DNA from: Calothrix anomala FACHB-343
GTDB taxonomy: Bacteria > Cyanobacteriota > Cyanobacteriia > Cyanobacteriales > Nostocaceae
Length of the DNA stretch: 64,000 bases
Direction of reading: 5' to 3'
Assembly (NCBI RefSeq): GCF_014696435.1
Contig: NZ_JACJQG010000030.1
Span: 34,381 to 98,380, forward strand
Shown: one piece after another, positions 26,130 to 34,532 of the stretch
How positions within the stretch are numbered: position 1 is the stretch's first letter
How the letters are laid out: each line of letters begins with the position of its first letter
Notes under the pieces: model-generated
Databases searched by the model: none
Seen by the model: the letters and a program-made list of their open reading frames with translations, nothing else
What the model was told of the DNA's origin: nothing
Translations under genes and position numbers: made by a program

Positions 26130-28571
26130 TTACACAGCTTTAACTGCAATTTGCTTGTATACAGTCAGAGCTTGAGCGACACATTGATCCATGTTGTAAT
26201 ACTTGTAAGTCGCTAACCGCCCAACAAAATATACTCCTGATGCGGCATCAGACAGCGCCTTATACTGCTTGTACATTTCGTTATTTTCTGGACGCGGTAC
26301 AGGGTAGTAAGGATCGCCCTCAGCTTTGGGAAACTCGTACACAATACTAGTTTTACTGTGATCCTGACCTGTCAAATATTTAAACTCCGTCACACGGGTA
26401 TAAAGATGCTCATTGGGATAGTTAATCACAGGCGCAGGTTGAAACACCGACGTATTGTGTGTCTCGTGCTTAAAATCAAGGGAACGGTATGGTAGTTTGC
26501 CGTAGCGATAATCAAAGAATTCATCTACAGGGCCTGTATAAACCATTTCCCTGCAAGGAATTGCTTTATTAATCTCCCGGTAATCTGTGTTCAGCATTAC
26601 CTTGATATTTGGATGATTGAGCATATTCTCAAACATCCGGGTAAAGCCGTGTAATGGCATTGCCTGATAAGTATCTGTAAAATACCGATTGTCGCGGTTG
26701 GTACGGGTAGGTATCCGGGCAATTACTGATTTATCTAGTTCCGATGGATCGAGTCCCCATTGTTTGCGGGTATAGCCTCGGAAAAACTTTTCATACAGTT
26801 CTCGCCCCACTTTACTGACTACCACATCCTCACTAGTGCGGATTTGTTCGATGGGTTCAGCTAGGGATTTGTAAAAATCCTGTATCTCCAGTGAATTGAG
26901 ACTCATCCCATACAACTTATTGATGGTGTCGAGGTTGATGGGAATTGGTACAAGTTGCCCATCTACACTAGCAAGAACGCGATGTTCGTAAGAACGCCAA
27001 GGAGTAAAGCGTGAGAGGTATTCAAAGACTTCGCGAGAATTGGTGTGGAAGATGTGAGGGCCGTATTTATGTACGAGAACGCCATGCTCGTCATAATGGT
27101 CGTAAGCATTACCACCAATGTGATTGCGCTTATCTACAACCAGGACTTTTTTACCAGATTGAGTGGCGAGACGTTCTGCAATGACGCTACCAGAAAAACC
27201 AGCACCCACAATCAGGTAATCAAAGACAAAATCTCTGGTAATGATATTTGGTGCTTGGGTACTGGCTGCACCTTTAGAGTTTGCTTTATCTTCACTATCG
27301 CGAGCTGCGATCGCAGAATCAATCAGCTTCATCATCGAAGCCCAAGTCCGATCCCAAGAAATTTTTTCTAGAAAGGCGTCTACTCGACTCAACCATTCGG
27401 ATGTTCTGGTGTCCTCTCGCATTGCTTGTTCAGCAGCAGTGACGAAATCAGCCACTGTATCTGCAATCCGCACCAGTTTCAACTCGCCGTAAGGACGCAC
27501 CACATCGCGAATTGAGGTAGATACTACCGGTCTCCCGGCTGCTAGATATTCTGGTGTTTTGGTGGGGCTAATAAAGCGTGTTGAATCATTGCGCGCAAAT
27601 GGTAGCATCGCTAAATCCCACCCGGCTAAATATGCAGGTAGTTCTTTATAATCTCTACCGCCGAGATAATGTATATTTTCCTGTTGTGGTAAAGCTGCGG
27701 GATCGATTTTCACCACAGGGCCAATAATTACTAAATGCCAATCTGGACGGGCTTCAGCAATCCCAGCTAGCAATTCTATATCCATTCGTTCGTCAACCAC
27801 GCCAAAAAACCCGAGGCGCGGATGGGGAATATGGGCTTGATCTGCAGGTTCGGAAATAGTTCTCGCTTGCGCAAAGTGGGGAACATCTACGCTGCTAGGA
27901 AATGCATAGACGTTGAGATGCTGATTGGCTTTACTTTCGTAGAGGCTTTGTCCGCCTGTAAATACGAGATCTGCAATCTTGAATAGTTCGGCTTCGTAAT
28001 TTTTTAAGGTAGGTGATGCGCCTTTGAATGCAGATAATTCATCCATGCAATCGTAAATGACTGCTTGGGGTTGCAAGTGGCGAGTAAAAGCGATCGCCAT
28101 TGGTGTGTAATACCAACATATATATTTATGGATATTATGCGCGGCAAATAACCCATCAATTAAGATTTGTAAATCTGCGTTGATTCTGTCTGCGCTCAAA
28201 CCTTGTGGGAGATGGGGTAGAACCACGATGACACCAGTAGAATCTTCGCTGATATCTAACCTTCCCACGGGATCGTCGGAGAAAATTGGCTCTTCAATAA
28301 AGAAGACTCGCTTTCCTTGGGCGCAACGGCTTAAAAGATGCTGCGGCCTTTGATAGACGAAATTCCAGCGTAAATGAGATAAGCAGATAATATCGGGTGT
28401 ATCTTGAAAGGTTTCTGTGATTTGGGTCTTTTTATTTGATGAAGCTATATTTAAGAGTGATTGAGTTGATGATTGCGTCTCCTCTAAATGCGATCGCTTG
28501 TTTGTACCTTGCTTTGGCGAAATAATATTGCTAACACCATTGTTGTTAACTTTAGCTTTTTCACTTGCCAT
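26130..28571 (-). CDS. glf: Glycosyltransferase / UDP-galactopyranose mutase fusion
   Basis: 813 residues. After a polar 50-residue lead, residues ~57-430 look like a GT-B glycosyltransferase (ICLSHLRWNFVYQRPQHLLS at the start; HLVIIGPVVK and SPTKTPEYLAAGRPVVST in the nucleotide-sugar half). Residues ~450-813 are a full-length UDP-galactopyranose mutase: FAD motif VGAGFSGSVIAERL, KRNHIGGNAYD, and the C-terminal YFVGRLATYKYYNMDQ. Glf converts UDP-galactopyranose to UDP-galactofuranose. The fusion suggests that the transferase uses or follows that product. It heads a minus-strand group with GH1-RmlD and galE. All flavin-site motifs appear intact. Confidence 0.9.
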   Translation of the reverse strand: MASEKAKVNNNGVSNIISPKQGTNKRSHLEETQSSTQSLLNIASSNKKTQITETFQDTPDIICLSHLRWNFVYQRPQHLLSRCAQGKRVFFIEEPIFSDDPVGRLDISEDSTGVIVVLPHLPQGLSADRINADLQILIDGLFAAHNIHKYICWYYTPMAIAFTRHLQPQAVIYDCMDELSAFKGASPTLKNYEAELFKIADLVFTGGQSLYESKANQHLNVYAFPSSVDVPHFAQARTISEPADQAHIPHPRLGFFGVVDERMDIELLAGIAEARPDWHLVIIGPVVKIDPAALPQQENIHYLGGRDYKELPAYLAGWDLAMLPFARNDSTRFISPTKTPEYLAAGRPVVSTSIRDVVRPYGELKLVRIADTVADFVTAAEQAMREDTRTSEWLSRVDAFLEKISWDRTWASMMKLIDSAIAARDSEDKANSKGAASTQAPNIITRDFVFDYLIVGAGFSGSVIAERLATQSGKKVLVVDKRNHIGGNAYDHYDEHGVLVHKYGPHIFHTNSREVFEYLSRFTPWRSYEHRVLASVDGQLVPIPINLDTINKLYGMSLNSLEIQDFYKSLAEPIEQIRTSEDVVVSKVGRELYEKFFRGYTRKQWGLDPSELDKSVIARIPTRTNRDNRYFTDTYQAMPLHGFTRMFENMLNHPNIKVMLNTDYREINKAIPCREMVYTGPVDEFFDYRYGKLPYRSLDFKHETHNTSVFQPAPVINYPNEHLYTRVTEFKYLTGQDHSKTSIVYEFPKAEGDPYYPVPRPENNEMYKQYKALSDAASGVYFVGRLATYKYYNMDQCVAQALTVYKQIAVKAV

Positions 28572-29780
28572 AGATGCTCTCTGTATTTCGATTATTAATT
28601 CTCACTAGCCAATCGCTAATACCTTTTCTGGTTCAGGTAGCACCAAACTCACTCTCAGGCAATGCAACATAGTTTGGTCTTATTTACCTATGGAATCGGT
28701 ATAATCATTAATTGGTTGAATTAATAATAAATTACTATTAATTTTCTTATATCTCATCTATCCAAATAAATATAAAATCAATTTATTTATTAATTCTTCA
28801 GTATTATCTGTTGTGGGAAAAGTTGATATTCTTGATGGCTAAATTAGCCCAGTACATTAAATGGCTATAGATATGCAATTATTCATAATTTTTATCATTC
28901 AAATGGCAATATATTACGGTCAATCCTTTACAAAATGACTGTAAGTACGCTAATTGATATATTCCCTAAATATTTTCGTCTTACGCAAAGACGTGAATCC
29001 ACAAAGGAAAAGATATTTACTGTTGATTATAAGTCTATGTAAGAGTTTTAGTCTGCCCGGTTGCGTACATTTAATTCGATAAATATTGCAAAATGCATAT
29101 ACAGCATATTGCCAGTTGGTGATGTACAAATTATCGTTGATTTTAGGGGCACTGGCACTGCCATGCCCCGAAGCGCTTACCTCATTTACCTGAAATATGC
29201 TGTATTAATTTTTCTAGATAATTATTAAACTTATTTTGTAGCATTTATTACTTTAATTTTTAATCAAATTTTGCTCTAAATAAGTAAATTAATTAATCTT
29301 GTTGACTTAATTTTAAGGCTTTCAGTTTTTATATAATAATCTTCAAGGCTTTGTGAAATATTATATGTAAAGTCAACATTACGCCTTTCGGGGCATGGCA
29401 CTGCCATGCCCCTACTGTATATTTTTTAATGGGGTTGGCATTGCCCAGCGTATCAGGGTTTTAGTAGGTAGCAGCAAATTTTAATTTTTAACAAATCAAA
29501 TCAGATTTCTATATATCTTTTCTCTGTCTTAGGTTAGGTGAAAGCATTGTTAGCAATGCCTAATATCCTTATATTGGGATTAGTAAAGATTAGGCGATCG
29601 CTTCTATTTATCTCAGTCATTGAAGCGATTATTTCTCCTCAATGCTGCTCGTAATGAATGGATATCGTCAAGCAAAGTCTGCAATTATTATCAAAATCTG
29701 GGAAATTCATTTGAGATAGCTTTGGAGTCGAGTAAACCTATTGATATTTCAACTAGCACATAATTAACCGGAGAAGAAGC
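28572..29780. other. Long non-coding spacer with repeats
   Basis: About 1.2 kb without a credible gene. At 29097-29213 an element is bounded by TACAGCATATT and AATATGCTGTA and contains GGGGCACTGGCACTGCCATG. A second GGGGCATGGCACTGCCATGCCCC palindrome sits near 29391-29414. A HIP1 site lies near 29596. The last 150 bp should hold the promoter of the DUF4383 gene, but no clear -10/-35 was found. Confidence 0.5.
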
Positions 29781-30260
29781 ATGGAAAACATCAACCAGGC
29801 AAGAATGACGGAGCGTTACATTTCTTTAGTTATTGGCATTAGTTATTTACTGTTAGGTTTAGCGGGATTTATCCCAGCTTTAGTTTCATTACCAGGTTCA
29901 AGCGCATCTTATGTACCAGTAGATCAAGCTGCTGGTGCATATTCTGCGGGTTTTGGTTATCTTTTTGGGTTAATTCCTACTAATTTCTTGCATAATATTG
30001 TTCGCTGTTCTGTAGGATTGTTAGGCATTGCTTGTTATAACAATTTTACAACGGCGCGGCTATTCAACCGGGGCTTTGCAATTTCTTATGCGCTGCTAGC
30101 TATTTTGGGATTGTTACCTTTTGCGAAGACATTTTTCGGTTTAATGCCGTTATTTGGTAACAATGTTTTACTGAATGCATTAGCTGCGATCGCAGCTGCT
30201 TATTACAGCATTGTTATACCAGCTAAAATCATGGGTGTTAACGTCTCGGAAAATATTTAA
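29781..30260 (+). CDS. DUF4383-like small membrane protein
   Basis: 159 residues with four hydrophobic segments (about 13-35, 55-75, 93-112, 127-147). The motifs GLAGFIPA, LFGLIPTNFLHNIVR and GLLGIACY fit the DUF4383 family of four-helix membrane proteins. Function is unknown. A GGAG ribosome site (GGAGAAGAAGC) precedes the ATG. It is followed by a short heptanucleotide array (about 30298-30332) and seems monocistronic. Confidence 0.75.
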   Translation: MENINQARMTERYISLVIGISYLLLGLAGFIPALVSLPGSSASYVPVDQAAGAYSAGFGYLFGLIPTNFLHNIVRCSVGLLGIACYNNFTTARLFNRGFAISYALLAILGLLPFAKTFFGLMPLFGNNVLLNALAAIAAAYYSIVIPAKIMGVNVSENI

Positions 30261-30297
30261 TTTTCTAGCCAAAATTAGAAACACCTAGCTGGAAAAT

Positions 30298-30332
30298 GGG
30301 CATGGGGCATAGGGCATAGGGCATGGGGGATT
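30298..30332. repeat. Heptanucleotide tandem array (GGGCATA/G)
   Basis: About five 7-bp units: GGGCATG, GGGCATA, GGGCATA, GGGCATG, GGGGATT. Lies between the DUF4383 and M24-like genes. Confidence 0.8.
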
Positions 30333-30458
30333 AATCAATTTTTTGTTCTGGTGTACCCAGTTTATGACGGCTACTTAAATCTAAAACTACAGATGGACGC
30401 AAATTAATGCAGATGATTTTGATAATTAATCATCTGTGTTCATTTGTGAAAATACTAT

Positions 30459-31550
30459 ATGAATGAAGAAGTATCTCAGAAGTTAAAAATAATCAGACAA
30501 ACCCTCTCGCAAGCTGAGGTTGAGGGTGTACGTCTGCGCGGTACAGATTGGTTTGCTTGGGCGACTGCTGGCGCTTCTCACACTGTATTGCTAACTGCGG
30601 AAACAGGGGTAGCCGAATTGTTAGTTACTCAAGAAGATGCATGGATATTGACGGATGAAATTGAAGCCCAACGTCTGAAAGATGAAGAATTAGCAAGTAA
30701 TTTTAAGTTATATGTTAATCCTTGGGCTGATGCGGCGGCGCGTGAGGCTTTTGTGCGCGATGCCACATCTGGAGGTAAGATAATTAGCGATCGCCCTTCT
30801 TCTCAATTAGAACAACCCATACCACCATCTCTACAACAATCTAAACGCAGATTATTACCAACAGAATTAGAAAGATATCGCCAAGTCGGACAAAAAGCCA
30901 GCGCCGCAATGACAGAAGTATTACAAGCAGCACAACCTGATTGGACAGAATTTCAATTAGCTGGTGCGGGTGCGGAAGCCTTATGGGCGCTAGGTTTGCA
31001 TCCAGCTTTGACATTAGTAGCAGGTGAGAGACGTTTACCTCTTTACCGCCATGCTACAGCCACAGGTGAAAGAATTGGACGCCAAGCAATGCTGGTTTTT
31101 TGCGCCAGAGGCTATGGATTATATGCTAACCTGACAAGATTCGTCTGTTTTGGTAGCCTTTCTCCAGATGACGCCGAATTACATCGTCATGTGCGGGAAA
31201 TAGAAGCTACAGCTTTATCTGCATCTCAACCAGGAATGACGCTGGATGCAGTTTATTATGCTTTAGCTCAAGCTTACGAACAGCATGGTTTTCCTGATGC
31301 TATTCGCCAACATCACCAAGGAGGAACTACAGGATATTTAGCGCGAGAAATTGTAGCCACGCCTCAAACACAGGATTTTTTAACGGAAAATATGGCTATT
31401 GCTTGGAACCCAAGTGTCACAGGTGCAAAGGTAGAAGATACTTTTGTCATTCTCCAAGATGGGAAATTAGAAAATTTAACTTTTGATGCAAACTTCCCTC
31501 ATGTTGAAGTAGAAGGTAGATTCCGCGCTGTACCTTTAGAAAAATCATAA
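30459..31550 (+). CDS. M24 (creatinase/aminopeptidase P fold) protein, probably not a metallopeptidase
   Basis: 363 residues. The second half has the pita-bread fold pattern. Where active members have an Asp in Y-x-S-D-x-TR, this protein reads LYANLTRF. The His-containing GHG-type motif is replaced by HHQGGTTGYLARE. The final Glu is kept (KVEDTFVI). With the first metal ligands gone it is likely metal-free, perhaps a creatinase-like hydrolase or a binding protein. No signal peptide. It is followed by galK after a TTCAAAA array; co-transcription is possible but the spacer is 98 bp. Confidence 0.75.
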   Translation: MNEEVSQKLKIIRQTLSQAEVEGVRLRGTDWFAWATAGASHTVLLTAETGVAELLVTQEDAWILTDEIEAQRLKDEELASNFKLYVNPWADAAAREAFVRDATSGGKIISDRPSSQLEQPIPPSLQQSKRRLLPTELERYRQVGQKASAAMTEVLQAAQPDWTEFQLAGAGAEALWALGLHPALTLVAGERRLPLYRHATATGERIGRQAMLVFCARGYGLYANLTRFVCFGSLSPDDAELHRHVREIEATALSASQPGMTLDAVYYALAQAYEQHGFPDAIRQHHQGGTTGYLAREIVATPQTQDFLTENMAIAWNPSVTGAKVEDTFVILQDGKLENLTFDANFPHVEVEGRFRAVPLEKS

Positions 31551-31582
31551 AAATTCAAAATTCAAAATTCAAAATTCAAAAT
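31551..31582. repeat. Heptanucleotide tandem array (TTCAAAA)
   Basis: Four to five copies of the 7-bp unit directly after the M24-like stop codon. Confidence 0.85.
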
Positions 31583-31648
31583 GAAGAAAAGTAGATTTTT
31601 TAGGCGAATTTTGGAGAATGAATATAAATTGGCAATTTTAGAGAAATT

Positions 31649-32725
31649 ATGACTTTTCAAGAGATATTTAATAAACCACCAGAAACTGAAGCTAGCGCAC
31701 CAGGAAGGGTGAATTTGTTGGGCGAACATACCGACTACAACGATGGTTTTGTTCTCCCGACAGCGATTCCCCAACAAACAACGGTAAAGCTAGGTTATAG
31801 CAATGATGAACAACATCAATTTTATTCAGAAAATCTGCAAGAACGTGTGAGTATTTTAGATATTCATCATTCGCCTTCAGGATTTGCTAGTTATATTTTT
31901 GGTTGTATAGAAGTAGTGAAACAAGCACAATACACCATTCCACCACTCAATATTTACGTTCAATCTTCAGTTCCTATCGGTTCTGGTTTATCTAGCAGTG
32001 CCGCTTTAGAAGTAGCGACAATTAGAGCAATTCGCGAACTTTTGGAGCTTCCAATTAATGATGTAGAAATTGCGCAATTTGCCCAACAAGCAGAAATTCA
32101 TTATGCTGGCGTACAATGCGGCATCATGGATCAAATGGCTTGTAGCTTGGCTGACAATCAACATATTTTGTTTTTAGATACGCGCAGTTTAGAACGTCAG
32201 TTACTTCCTTTGCCAAGTAACACTAGTATTGTCGTGATAGATAGTGGCGTACCCCGCACCTTAGCCAGTAGCGGTTACAATCAGCGTCGCGCTGAATGTC
32301 AAGAAGCAGCGAAATTATTATTTGTTAGGGCACTGCGGGATATTACTGATGCTAGTGTAACAGAAAGCTTGCCCGAACCATTAAACCGTCGCGCCCGTCA
32401 TGTGGTGACAGAAAATAACCGTGTCTTGGAAGTATTGCAAGGAGTAAAACCTGAGCGTTTTGGCGAGTTAATGAATGCATCCCATGCTAGTTTACGGGAT
32501 GATTATGAAGTATCCGTACCAGCATTAGATAAATTGGTAGAAATCTTACAACATACTCCAGGTGTATATGGTGCGCGGTTAACTGGTGCGGGTTTTGGCG
32601 GTGCTTGTGTGGCGTTGGTAGCCTCAGGTAAAGAAGAAGGCGCAATTCAAGCTTTAGAACAATACAATCATGCAGGTTATACAGGGAAAATTTTAGTTCC
32701 TGAGTTGATAGAGGCTAGGGATTAG
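31649..32725 (+). CDS. galK: Galactokinase
   Basis: 358 residues, a GHMP kinase that phosphorylates galactose at C1 with ATP. The galactokinase signature GRVNLLGEHTDY is at 19-30, the ATP-binding PIGSGLSSSAAL at 109-120, and the C-terminal GHMP motif LTGAGFGGACVAL near 306-318. Length is slightly short of the usual ~380 residues but all motifs are present. It supplies galactose 1-phosphate to GalT, encoded 16 kb away. Confidence 0.95.
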   Translation: MTFQEIFNKPPETEASAPGRVNLLGEHTDYNDGFVLPTAIPQQTTVKLGYSNDEQHQFYSENLQERVSILDIHHSPSGFASYIFGCIEVVKQAQYTIPPLNIYVQSSVPIGSGLSSSAALEVATIRAIRELLELPINDVEIAQFAQQAEIHYAGVQCGIMDQMACSLADNQHILFLDTRSLERQLLPLPSNTSIVVIDSGVPRTLASSGYNQRRAECQEAAKLLFVRALRDITDASVTESLPEPLNRRARHVVTENNRVLEVLQGVKPERFGELMNASHASLRDDYEVSVPALDKLVEILQHTPGVYGARLTGAGFGGACVALVASGKEEGAIQALEQYNHAGYTGKILVPELIEARD

Positions 32726-32802
32726 GAGCTAGGGGTTTGTCGTATTAATTATGTCGGGTAATAACCATTTCTTTGTGATGATGCACCTAATATTTATTAA
32801 TA

Positions 32803-32885
32803 AACCGCCAAGTACGCATTAGACGCGTTCGCGGAGCGTTGCCGCAGGCTAGCGGCTTCCCGTAGGGTAGTACGCCAAGAAACAG
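32803..32885. repeat. Repeat core with nested palindromic insert
   Basis: Read on the minus strand: TTGGCGTACT, then an insert with CCTGCGGCAACGCTCCGCGA-type palindromes, then GCGTACTTGGCGGTTTATT. Same outer core as the copies at 12128-12302 and 15925-16060, with a different insert. The rest of the 32726-33073 spacer includes a second decayed phrase TTCGCGTACTTCGCGTC near 32950. Confidence 0.6.
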
Positions 32886-33073
32886 AGAGGTAATCATTTA
32901 GTGTAAGTTTATAGAGAATCGGTATAAGTTTCTTCTTCTTTTCTCTTTCTTCGCGTACTTCGCGTCTTTGCGGTTCGTTTGTAACCAATCAAAATTAATG
33001 CGACAAACTATAAGGAAATAAGGATTTTGATGATTTTTATCAGAATTGTTCGAGATTAAATTGGAGGTAAAGA

Positions 33074-33490
33074 ATGCAGCCTAATGTTATTTTTGGGAAT
33101 GCTGTTAGCGAGGGTGCAAATCGCTGGGGTTGGTTTATGGGACATTTTATTACACCAGATGACGATCCGCGCTCAACTTCAGCAATAGAAATAAAATGGG
33201 GTGTTCATAAAGCAGGAGAATGTAGAAGCGAGTGGGCGATTAATCATCAAGCTGCTACGCTTTCTATTTTAATTAGTGGGAAATTTTGCCTTCAATTTGA
33301 GGATAGAGAAATTATCTTATCTCGTGACGGTGATTATGTGCTGTGGTGTGCGGGTGTACCCCATTGTTGGATTGCACAGTCTGACTGTACGATTTTAACT
33401 GTGAGATGGCCTTCGGTTCCCAATGATAGTGTGGAAGTGCGATCGCCTGCAACGGTCAATGATATTATGGCAGTGCGATCGCCTCAATAA
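33074..33490 (+). CDS. Cupin-fold protein of unknown function
   Basis: 138 residues. The pattern SILISGKFCLQFEDREIIL followed by GDYVLWCAGVPHCWIA looks like the two halves of a small cupin barrel, though the His cluster is incomplete (HQAAT and GVPHCW). GGAGG precedes the ATG. The last 20 residues are encoded by two copies of GTGCGATCGCCT (each containing HIP1) 24 bp apart, giving the repeated VRSP in the tail. Role unknown. Confidence 0.65.
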   Translation: MQPNVIFGNAVSEGANRWGWFMGHFITPDDDPRSTSAIEIKWGVHKAGECRSEWAINHQAATLSILISGKFCLQFEDREIILSRDGDYVLWCAGVPHCWIAQSDCTILTVRWPSVPNDSVEVRSPATVNDIMAVRSPQ

Positions 33491-33508
33491 AACAAACATA
33501 AATCAACC

Positions 33509-34468
33509 TCACCGGGGAACTGGTACTTGATTAATCACCGATGCAATCACCGCATCCATTTGTAAACCATCAAGCATTGCTTCTGGTTTTAAAATCAGGC
33601 GATGACGCAATAATGGTGATGCAACAGCTTTGACATCATCTGGCGTGACAAATTTTCTTCCTGCTAACCAAGCTGCTGCTTGAGATGTTTGCAACCAAGC
33701 ACCAGCAGCACGAGGTGATGCGCCTAATGCTAATTCGGGGTGTTGGCGTGAGTTTTTCACTAAAGCTAGTAAATAATCAATAATTTTTTCATCAACATCA
33801 ATTTCTTTTACAGCTTGTCGCGCCTGCAAAATTTCGCTGACTGTGGTGACAGGTTGCAAACGATTAATATCTCCCCGTCGCGCTGCAAATCCAGCCTGAC
33901 GATTAAGTAACATTTGCTTTTCCGCAGCAGGTTCGGGGTAATCTACGGCTAGTTTAAATAAAAATCTATCTAATTGCGCTTCTGGTAAAGGATAAGTACC
34001 CTCAAATTCTAGAGGGTTTTGTGTCGCAATTACCCAAAATAATTCTGGTAAAGGTAAACTTTCACCATCGAGAGTTACCTGCATTTCTTCCATTGCTTCT
34101 AACAGCGCCGCCTGTGTTTTGGGAGGAGTGCGGTTAATTTCATCTGCTAGTAATACTTCTGTAAAAACAGGCCCTTTTTTTAAAGTAAAATCGCGGCTAT
34201 TTAAATCAAATATATTTGTCCCAGTAATATCTGAAGGTAATACATCTGGCGTTAATTGAATCCGGCGAAAATCTGCTTTAATTAACTGCGCCAGCACTTT
34301 TACCAAGAGTGTTTTACCCGTTCCCGGTACACCTTCTAAAATTATATGTCCTCCCGCTAGTAATGCTACTATTAGCTGTTTTATCAAGCTAGATTGTCCC
34401 ACAATTACTTGATTGAGTCCTTGCTCCAGGTGAATTAAACTAGAATGTGTATTGTTCATGTTTGTCAT
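33509..34468 (-). CDS. MoxR-family AAA+ ATPase
   Basis: 319 residues. Walker A GVPGTGKT (46-53), Walker B LLADE (106-110), then NRTPPKTQAALLEAMEE and sensor-1 IATQNP, all typical of MoxR ATPases, which act as chaperone-like remodelers together with DUF58/vWA proteins. The partner DUF58 gene in this window is at 10659-11981. The immediately upstream gene on the same strand encodes a DUF4350 membrane protein, a usual neighbour. ATG codons at 34468 and 34459 are both possible; the first abuts the TTTGTCA array. Confidence 0.92.
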   Translation of the reverse strand: MTNMNNTHSSLIHLEQGLNQVIVGQSSLIKQLIVALLAGGHIILEGVPGTGKTLLVKVLAQLIKADFRRIQLTPDVLPSDITGTNIFDLNSRDFTLKKGPVFTEVLLADEINRTPPKTQAALLEAMEEMQVTLDGESLPLPELFWVIATQNPLEFEGTYPLPEAQLDRFLFKLAVDYPEPAAEKQMLLNRQAGFAARRGDINRLQPVTTVSEILQARQAVKEIDVDEKIIDYLLALVKNSRQHPELALGASPRAAGAWLQTSQAAAWLAGRKFVTPDDVKAVASPLLRHRLILKPEAMLDGLQMDAVIASVINQVPVPR

Positions 34469-34518
34469 TTGTCATTTGTCATTTGTCATTTGTCATTTGT
34501 CATTTGTCATTTGTCATT
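34461..34518. repeat. Heptanucleotide tandem array (TTTGTCA)
   Basis: About eight copies of TTTGTCA, touching the 5' end of the MoxR gene. The complementary unit TGACAAA forms the array at 37037-37070. Confidence 0.9.
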
Positions 34519-34532
34519 GGTAAAATCAATTC

